Assembly (NCBI GenBank): GCA_003427395.1
Contig: BFEA01000238.1
Location: 263,659 to 298,908 of the forward strand
Reading direction: 5' to 3'
DNA: 35,250 nucleotides
Source: Chara braunii
Taxonomy: Eukaryota > Streptophyta > Charophyceae > Charales > Characeae
Positions 28,419 through 35,250 of the stretch are shown one piece after another. Numbering within the stretch: position 1 is the first letter of the stretch; each line of letters begins with the position of its first letter. The notes under the pieces are model-generated. The model did no database searches. It saw nothing but the letters and a program-made list of their open reading frames with translations, and was not told the DNA's origin. The position numbers and the translations under genes are program-made.

Positions 28419-29426
28419 TCAATTTCTTGCGCTCACGATCCCTGTTTCACAACGGGCAAAACTTCTCGCTAGAAGTAGAACTTTCCCACCAAACGGTTCG
28501 TCATTGTTACAGAGGTCCCGAAACATGATGTCAAGAGTTTCCAAGTGAAACTTGTTGCTCATCTGAGCCTCGTCCGAAACAATGAAATCGGCACGGTGGA
28601 TAAACTCTGCAAGATCACTTTGTTTCGCAATCAAGAAGGGATGCGTGTTATCAGGGTTTAAAGGTGCGTGAAATCGTGAGTGAAACGTTCGACCCCCCGT
28701 CAAAAGAGTCGCTGCTATGCCACTGGACGGGACGGCCAATGCAATGGTAGAACGCGACCTGATGCCCGCCAAAATCGTTTCAATGCAAAAAGTATTTCTT
28801 GTTCCAGCCGGTGCATCGACAAAAGCACGCAACGGTCTTTTCTCTTGCACAGCCCGAACGACTTTTTTCACCAACACTCGTTGACTTGGACGAAGACGTC
28901 GAGAATTGGACTCATATTTGCGTTGCATTTGAATCGGATCATACGACAACTCGTCGTTTAGAATCGAGGATACAGTTTTGTTCTCGTAATGTCTGATTAT
29001 GTTCTCAACAATCGTTTCCCCGTCGGGTGTTGGATAATAAAGGCAGAACTGACGGATGTTTTTTCCAGACTCTTGCAAAATACGATTAAGATGGAACAAC
29101 ACTAAAGATTGCAAAATATTCGGCGGAACAATTTCACTGTCTGCGCGATACTGAAAATCGTCACACATCTTATCCCAATGTCGTTCGAAGAAACGGACCA
29201 GATCGTTCACCGGACCAAACGCAAGAATCATAACAAATATTTTATGAACTTCTTCAGGCATGTAATGCACAGCGACTGTGTCTATGCATTGATCGTATGC
29301 ATCGTCTGTTTGCAAAAGGCCTAATCGAAGACACACAGATCGGAACAAATCGTATTCGACTCCGTCCACCGTACGATTTTGGGCAAAATAGCGTACCTCA
29401 CGAGAATGTTCATGGTTTAGCAACAC
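28419..29426 (-). pseudogene. Helitron helicase, N-terminal part
   Basis: 335 open residues. The first 120 are the spacer between Rep and helicase (RTVDGVEYDLFRSVCLRLGLLQTDD, FGPVND). From about 175, QRVLVKKVV leads to Walker A DAPAGTRNT at 204-212. The invariant Gly-Lys of GTGKT is Arg-Asn, which should abolish ATP hydrolysis. SSGIAATLLTGGRTFHSRF and Walker B IVSDEAQM (282-289) follow. The Gln-binding motif DFRQ-LPVV after GGKVLLL is lost by a frameshift near 28480. The first residue comes from a GTG, so the true frame continues upstream. Confidence 0.85.
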
Positions 29427-29543
29427 ACACAGATAAAATCACTCCCCTTCGGTGCTCCTTACGTGATGCAACCGAGATATCTTTTCGAAGGGACCACAGT
29501 GGAGATCGCGTTTTCTTCGGTTTCATTTCTTATGTTTCTTATC

Positions 29544-29808
29544 TCATACGTGAGTATTTACAATTTCTACGTAAAGAGGAAGTTCCTCTTTAGGAACACC
29601 TTCATTCAAAGAGTTGTGTTTCATCCATGCCATCAATTTTGTTTTTGGGGGGTTCATGCGAAACAACCTTATGCTTAGTGTCGGGTTTGAATTGCACTTT
29701 TTGCATGTTTTCAAGATGCAGAGACAATTTTTCCACCGCGGGCCATTGTTCCGCAACGTCAAACTCAAATAGACGCCAACATGCTTTGCATGCACCCACA
29801 ACACGCAT
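29544..29808 (-). pseudogene. Helitron segment between Rep and helicase
   Basis: Two overlapping frames carry successive parts. One (29808-29602) has ACWRLFEF and LSLHLENMQ, the usual EAxWRLFxF...HLxxxQ block after Rep. The second (to 29544) has KLMAWMKHNSLNEG and LPLYVEI, matching the TLTAWFxxN...LLYxDIP block. The frame changes near 29640, and another change lies just before 29810. Confidence 0.75.
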
Positions 29809-29809
29809 C

Positions 29810-30679
29810 TTAATACAATTTTACTTCATCGATTGACGCATTATTATCTTGCTGGCAAACCATAGCACGATCACACCCTTCGCACACATACTTATACACG
29901 TACTTGCACACCTTGATGTTGACACAATATTCAACATTCAAGTGGCAAATAAACCTCATTAGCAAGTACGGGTTATACGGGACCACACGGCGATTGTCGT
30001 AAACGACACAATTTTGAACAATCGTAAAACCACCGTCACTTGGTTTTCTTCTCCTATATGAAGGGTACGTTTGTTCGTCTTTCAATGTTGTTGTGAAAAC
30101 GAAGTCTTTCGGAAACCCTTTTGTGCATTCTCCGTCCACCGTACACGAAGCGTCGTGTTTTTCCGCACCGCAAACCTCGTGCAACATGAATTTGGCTACC
30201 TTTTCTCTCAAATTCTCTTCCAGAGGAATCTCGGTATGCACCACATTGTGAACAGCATCCGCATCCCGAATTTTATCATCCGGATGCAGGATAACAAATA
30301 TATGTGTGTGTGGTCGACCCCTTTTCTGAAACTCCACAAAATACAACATTTCACTCACCCTACCAAAGATCCGTTTGTTCTTTATCTCATCAATCAGTTG
30401 TGCAAGATAACCTTTGAACACTAGCACGAGAAGGTCCCGTCTGTTTTTAGGACATTGACCTGGCAATAGGGCTTGTTTGATCTCCGCCCAGTTAGTGTCG
30501 CACATCATAGTGATGAAAAGATCCAGTTTTCTGAATCGTCTCACAATTGTCATGCTGTCGTGATATCTTTCACTCATATATCGCGGCCCCCCAGTGAACG
30601 TTGACGGTAAAACCACTTTTATCCCAATATCGTCACCACGTTGATTTTGTTGCACAGCGTCTCGTAAATCCTGATAATA
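29810..30679 (-). pseudogene. Helitron Rep (HUH endonuclease) domain
   Basis: The HUH domain nicks the strand and joins ends during rolling-circle transposition. Open from TAG at 30680-30682 to TAA at 29810-29812. Counting from the GTG at 30655: LPSTFTGGPRYM (16-27), DLFITMMCDTNW (45-56), FQKRGRPHTHIFV (109-121) with H116 and H118, GECTKGFPKDF, YPSYRRR, then KYVYKYVCEG near the end. The two Tyr expected for catalysis (252 and 256) are present; the Lys after them is Glu. Key residues are otherwise intact, so the domain has decayed little. Confidence 0.9.
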
Positions 30680-30682
30680 CTA

Positions 30683-31483
30683 TGAGCGCAATTCTTTTTG
30701 ATGGAATCTAACCCATTCTAAACGGAGGGATTCAACTTTAGCGTACGCCATGCAACAAAACTCGTGGAAGAGACGTGCTACATAAAGGGGGCAAGACCTT
30801 TCACCATCGCGCTCGTGAAGGTGAAATGCATAGTACTCCTTGGCACTACGTCCTGACGGCCATCCAGCCTCCGAGACATGTCGGACAGACCAACTATCAA
30901 TTCATTCCGGGAAAAGTAAAACAAACCTTAAGCAGTCGTGCGCTCGAGAACATTCCGGACCCACAACTGTCTGCCGCTCACCAGGAAGAGGAGCACGCAA
31001 ACGAATCTCGAGCTCACGAGGAAGGAGTTCATCGGCCATCAGAACACACACCTCATGTAGACCCATAGGACGGTTATAACGCCTTCCATGTTCCTCCTCA
31101 GGCATGGCATTCGGATTTATGACCAACTTCCTCCCATTCAAGGCTTCCTACGGAAGGTCCGCAACTGTCATAAAGTCCTTCACGTAATTGTTACATTGTT
31201 GTAGCAATTCGTGAAACCTTCTCAATATACATTTCGCTCGATCAAGTTCGACATCGGATGTACGTGTAGGTAAGTTAAGGAAATTTACCCTTTGATCAAT
31301 CACATCGTCCAAACGTTGAGGATTGTGCAAGTATAGTTGCGCAAACTGAGGACGTTCCCCTTCCCCGACAGCCAATGCACCGATGCGATGAAAGATTGGA
31401 CCTTGAACCCGAAGTTGGCCCTGGAATTCTTGAACACCAGCTACTTCAACCGTGAGGATGCGAGGGATAAACTTGTGTAGCAT
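30683..31483 (-). pseudogene. Helitron N-terminal domain
   Basis: The same frame as Rep, broken by TAG (31148-31150) and TGA (30902-30904). Recognisable blocks in order: LRVQGPIFHRIGAL, GERPQFAQLYLHNP, then ILRRFHELLQQCNNYVKDF; VINPNAMPEEEHGRRYNRP and HEVCVLM; AHDCLRFVLLFP; KEYYAFHLHERD and VARLFHEF. These are the characteristic blocks before Rep in plant Helitrons. No frameshift is needed across 800 bases. Confidence 0.85.
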
Positions 31484-31484
31484 C

Positions 31485-31725
31485 GTGTTCGGGTTCGGTG
31501 ACCGAACCCGAACGTTCAGGACCGAACGCGAACGAGCGTTGAAACTTGTCGAACGTGAACATAAAAATATTTAAAAAAATTAAAAAAAATTCTCCAAAAA
31601 ATCTGAAAAATATATATATATGTTATGTAAAATAATAATACAAACAACTTTTGTCGTGGAGGTTTTGTCAAATTCGTAACCAAACTCGAGCTAAAAATAA
31701 AAAACCAAAAAATATTTTTTTGTTC
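31485..31725. repeat. Insertion with 13-bp palindrome
   Basis: The Helitron frame is lost here. GTTCGGGTTCGGT (31487-31499) and its exact complement (31501-31513) flank one base. An AT-rich stretch with an AT run (31611-31622) follows. It is likely a small foldback insertion; its right edge is uncertain. Confidence 0.55.
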
Positions 31726-32070
31726 ACAAGGCCATTCCCATAAAGGGCAACCTTCGCAAGACCATTCCCATAAAGGGCAACGTTTTGTACCTTTTCAGCA
31801 ATACATCTTTGTCCATTTTGTTTCATAATGCCACAATTTAACACCACAATGCTTACACGGATCTCGACCGCCAATCCCAAAGGGTTCAACAGTGTTTGCA
31901 TTCCCAAAAATCGCAACGGTGTTCTCAACCGCCGCATACGTTGTTGCCACGGGTGTCGACGGGAGTGCATTAAGATCAGGAGCCAGAACATCACGCGAAT
32001 CATTCATTTCTTCCTCTCGACTATTTGGTTCATTGTCTTCAGGATTGTTCATTGAATTTCGATTTTCCAC
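31668..32070 (-). pseudogene. Helitron zinc-finger-like segment
   Basis: The frame from 32070 encodes CKHCGVKLWHYETKWTKMYC (about residues 71-91). This is the CxxC...LWxxE...C segment at the start of many Helitron proteins. A second frame continues with KVALYGNGL. The expected bridge to the N-terminal domain is missing because of the insertion at 31485-31725. Confidence 0.65.
31726..31787. repeat. 29-base tandem duplication
   Basis: CCATTCCCATAAAGGGCAAC occurs twice, 29 bases apart, inside the Helitron zinc-finger segment, duplicating VALYGNGL in the minus-strand frame. Confidence 0.75.
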
Positions 32071-33550
32071 GAATGGATTCTGCGAATGTCTCGCTCAAGA
32101 TGACAACCCGAGAAGATGGACTCGGCGATTGTCTCACAGGAGAAGATGCACTCCTCGATTGCGCAGAGGCGCTCGCTCGAATCTCTCGAAGAATATTCAC
32201 AGCGAACAAACTTCGCCTTACACTCCGCATAAAATCTTTATGAGCACGCACATCTTCTTTTCTCCTATGATTCTCAAGCGCAGCTCTCAATGCACGCATA
32301 CGTTGAACATGAAAGTTTGGTCGTCTTCCCTGACTTTTCCTTCGTTTTGAAATTATACGCAATGTAGAACATGGTTCATTCACATTCGTTCTATTGACTT
32401 GTTCCGTTCCTTCATCAGCCTCTACAGTACTTTCAACAACTATTTCACTTGCATCATAGCCCGATGACACACGGTGAGGCATCGACGACAAAGATCCAAG
32501 TTCCAAACGACACACGACTTTATTCGCACGCAGTCGTCGAATCAACAACATACAATACCGTCTGTTACGCCTTGAACGAATCGGTTTCCACAATAATAAT
32601 CTTCTCCTTCGGTTATGAGATCCAGTAAACGTTCAAATTAATGTGTTCGGCGAATTCGGTTGGGACGTGGCAACAGCAAATGAATGTGCATCAACAATTG
32701 TCAAAGTGGAAGAAAGGTTGTTCTCCACACATTTTGACTGGACATCGGCAGTCAATGTCGACGATAAACAATTGTGCACATCTGGCAAGTGCAAGGGAAA
32801 ATCATCTAGTAAAACCGATCTTTCGACCATCGAAATGGAATCTGCATTTATTGCAACATCCATACGAATTTCAAGTGGATGTTCACTTTGTAAGATCATA
32901 GAAAGATTTTCATGATGACTAATGCAATCCGTACGAACATTAATATTTTCTTGACTCGTTCTTTTGAAAAACACAGGGCTTGTGAAATCATTCATCGATG
33001 GAATCACTTATCGAAAAGATAGAGACCTATCACTATATTGTGCTTCGGGAGAACAATCAGGACCATCATCTTGAGTTATCATCGGTTGTTTATCTCTCCC
33101 GGGAGCAATCCCCTCACTTGCAGCACCTACCGCCTGTTGTAAAGACCTTCGGGTTCGACGACTTTGGGAAACTGGTGGTCCGCGTTTGCGGTGTTCGTGT
33201 TGTGATGACATCGGTGTGTCACTCGCAGAGCGACCGGGAGTAGTATTCGAACATATACGCAATCTCAATCCATGGTTGGATGAGGAAGAAGGGCAGTCTA
33301 ACGAAGACAAACCAACTTGACCTGGAAGAACGAAAGGACACCCAGTACACTCTGATATCATTGACGAAGACACCCGAGGATCCTTAACAACCTTTTCACA
33401 ACGCTGAAGGCGTTTGCGACGCTTCCACGGAATATGCAAGGACCTATCCGCAAGTGAAGAGAAGGTTGTAACGGTGGATAAATTAAGGTTGGTTGAATCG
33501 TCATCTGGACCTTGGTCCTCTGCCATGTTAATGGGCACGTAGGTACACAT
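32039..33550 (-). pseudogene. Helitron N-terminal leader region
   Basis: One frame runs from ATG at 33550 with few stops: TAA at 33008-33010 and a further break between 32633 and 32593. It is the same frame as the N-terminal and Rep domains far downstream. The protein would be Ser/Arg-rich and low in complexity, with NHGLRLRICSNTTPGRS and a basic region MRALRAALENHRRKED...MRSVRRSLFAVN (about 32200-32320). I do not recognise a domain. It is probably the variable N-terminal extension of the Helitron protein. Confidence 0.5.
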
Positions 33551-33629
33551 TTGTACATGGGCACGTCACGGCGAACAGGAGGAATACGATGCATACAGAA
33601 AACTGGAACGAAAAAAATACACCTCAAAA

Positions 33630-33644
33630 CATCCATATATAGAT
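33630..33644 (-). other. Candidate Helitron 5' terminus
   Basis: The minus strand reads A then TCTATATATGGATG from 33643, about 90 bases before the first ATG. TCTATATAT-type starts are common in plant Helitrons. The choice is by inspection only. Confidence 0.45.
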
Positions 33645-35217
33645 ATAATTATAAGAAGAAGAGTAATATAATAAAAAAAAAAAAAAAAAAAAAAAACAAA
33701 GAAGACGTAATGCAACACAAAGAACGCAGCCAAAATGTGAAGCACAGACGCTAAAAAAAAATTAGGAGTCGGTTCGTTTTGTTTTTTATAGCGCGTCTAT
33801 CGAGGTTAATCCATGTTAATTCACATCAGAATTTATTTGTTCGTGCAAATATAGATGTATAGGTCCACTTTCATGTTTTTGTAAACGTTTATTCGGGACC
33901 GGAACTTCTTTGAACTCCTATTGAGGTTAATTAAGACGCCTCCTATTTTGTTTGTATGCCTCATTTGTTTCTTATCTTCAATTTCTGATCCTATGTGCCC
34001 CTTAGTCTTTTCAGGGCCCCATGCGATAGAGTCATACGTACCTCGCCTGTCCACGTTTGCCCTTTGTCATTCTCTAGCAGGGCTCACTGTCTTGTTCAGA
34101 TAAATTTGTCACTGAGATCATAACTTCTTTTGGCTCCAATCCACCATAATCGAGGCGGCTCCTACTTGCAGCCAGCCTTAGGTATCCTAAGTCAGTCATC
34201 CGTCTACAAAAGATTTGAAAAAGGTAACATGTCTTCGCCGACCTTTCCGAGCCCCGATCGCTAGGAAGTAGTCTGTAGTACCCATTCTCCTCGCTTGAGC
34301 ACGAGGCCCAGATCTCAGAAGTAGGCATTGGCTCCACTACAACAACATTGCACCACCCCCATAAATGGATCTATGTGGCGTGCCGCACCTCTCCCCAGCC
34401 AGCCTCGAAGGTCGTGGATCCAGGAAGAGTCATTCCTAGCGATCGAGGTCGGGCAAAGCGTTGATGGCCTCACCTTTCTTCTTCTCTTTTGCTTGGGCGA
34501 CTTTGATGAGATAGGAGCAAAGGGGGTAGAGAACATGACGTTTTGGAACGGGCCTAGGCAAGAGGAGGTCATTCGGGATAGCACGGGTGCTTTGGGAAAA
34601 AGGCTACGTTTATTGTCAACTTTATTACTTCTTATCGGATTGGTTCCTTCTCAAATATCCATTCGAAACACATAGTGTGACCCCCCCTCCCAATAACACT
34701 TAATTTGCTTCACATAAACGTCTGAGTACTTTCAGCACCCCACGTAGACCAATCATACGTACCTTGATTGTTCTCGAGCATGTTTTGCTTTCCTTCGATA
34801 CCATTTATGGAAGACGGCCTAAGTTTATTGATTTTTTTAATTTATTATCAAGACTTTTTTTTTCTAATTGTTCATAAAAATTACATTATAACATCACAAA
34901 ACATTTAAGCCTACATTTTTTTTTCCCCATACTCGGCTCAACCGGTTTCGAACATTATCTCATGTTCATATTTTGACGGATACTCACCTGGTTGTTTTTT
35001 TAGAATAAGCAGAACAATATAAGAATGAACACACAAAACCATACAATATTGAAAAACGGCATTTAACGAATGTTAGTAACTAAGGATTAATATCATCTCC
35101 ATAACCGTGAACACATAGAACACGAGATCACATACAAACAAACGACTAAGGCAACTTTTATTTGTATACATCGACAATATTTTCTTCCAAGTCCCTTAAT
35201 AGTTCTAAAAAAAAAAA

Positions 35218-35220
<3 letters not shown>
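33645..35220. other. No gene recognised
   Basis: A 20+ base A-run near 33672 is followed by AT-rich DNA. Bases about 34005-34075 and 34730-34790 share CTTTCAG, CCCCA and TCATACGTACCT in order, a weak direct repeat. A 115-codon frame (34328-34675) has no recognisable domain. Confidence 0.45.

Positions 35221-35250
<30 letters not shown>
35221..35250. other. 30-base poly-A at window end
   Basis: Same length as the run at the start of the window; likely padding or a scaffold end. Confidence 0.6.

Larger units (their letters stand above)
25068..33643 (-). mobile_element. Autonomous-type Helitron, decayed
   Basis: About 8.6 kb, minus strand. Helitrons transpose by rolling circle with a Rep/helicase protein, start with TC, end with a hairpin and CTRR, and insert between A and T. 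Here the 3' end is CTAG followed by T, with a hairpin just before it. The inferred 5' end is A then TCTATATATGGATG. Coding order is zinc-finger-like segment, N-terminal domain, Rep (HUH and two Tyr), PIF1-type helicase, then two accessory ORFs. At least four in-frame stops, several frameshifts, an inserted block at about 31485-31725 and a mutated Walker A show that it is inactive. Sequence blocks between stops remain readable. Confidence 0.85.

Noticed and set aside
17897-33550. Alternative nuclear genetic code
   Set aside because: TAA, TAG and TGA all interrupt recognisable frames in the Penelope-like and Helitron proteins, and frameshifts are also present in the Helitron; no single reassignment explains this.
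34328-34675. 115-codon ORF near the right end
   Set aside because: No domain, no relation to neighbours, and a long frame also exists on the opposite strand.

Overview
The window looks like repeat-rich nuclear DNA from the green lineage. My best guess is a streptophyte alga such as Chara. That guess rests on the mix of elements present and on recollection; no host gene here proves it. I see no intact host protein gene. Almost everything recognisable is mobile-element or structured-RNA sequence, interrupted by one 914-base assembly gap (23848-24761).

Layout. 1-2900: non-coding, with a nested foldback (192-420), several perfect hairpins and two dispersed repeats that recur near 10-11 kb. 3460-4320: a tRNA-like sequence followed by a tandem array of about 181-base units, each built on a U6 snRNA-like sequence. 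4320-6900: GC-rich unassigned DNA with an AT-rich block of about 415 bases (5859-6275) that could be a MITE or an intron. 6927-7880: twelve short stem-loop motifs with the same loop but different stems that mostly stay complementary. 8160-9470: more short repeats and hairpins. 10.2-11.3 kb: second copies of the dispersed repeats. 12.6-15.9 kb: a decayed Ty3/gypsy pol (RT, RNase H, integrase) split by insertions and with part of the integrase present twice.

16.6-23.6 kb: a Penelope-like retroelement on the minus strand. Reading 5' to 3' it has a truncated upstream copy (22255-23622), a leader, ORF1 (zinc knuckle plus coiled coil) and ORF2. ORF2 has the permuted order GIY-YIG endonuclease, CxC linker, reverse transcriptase. 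Its 3' region duplicates the truncated copy, which is the pseudo-LTR arrangement. Both 3' regions carry a hammerhead-like core. ORF2 is a single reading frame with three in-frame stops.

25.07-33.64 kb: a decayed autonomous Helitron on the minus strand. It has a plausible 3' end (hairpin plus CTAG followed by T), a candidate 5' TC end, a zinc-finger-like segment, a Rep domain with the HUH and two-tyrosine motifs, a PIF1-type helicase broken by frameshifts and with a mutated Walker A, and two accessory ORFs of unknown function downstream of the helicase. 33.65-35.22 kb holds no recognisable gene. The window begins and ends with exactly 30 A residues.

The strongest candidates for undescribed biology are the stem-loop array at 6.9-7.9 kb, the U6-derived array at 3.6-4.3 kb, the covarying structured repeat at 2.3/10.2 kb, and the two-ORF Penelope-like element with a hammerhead-like motif.
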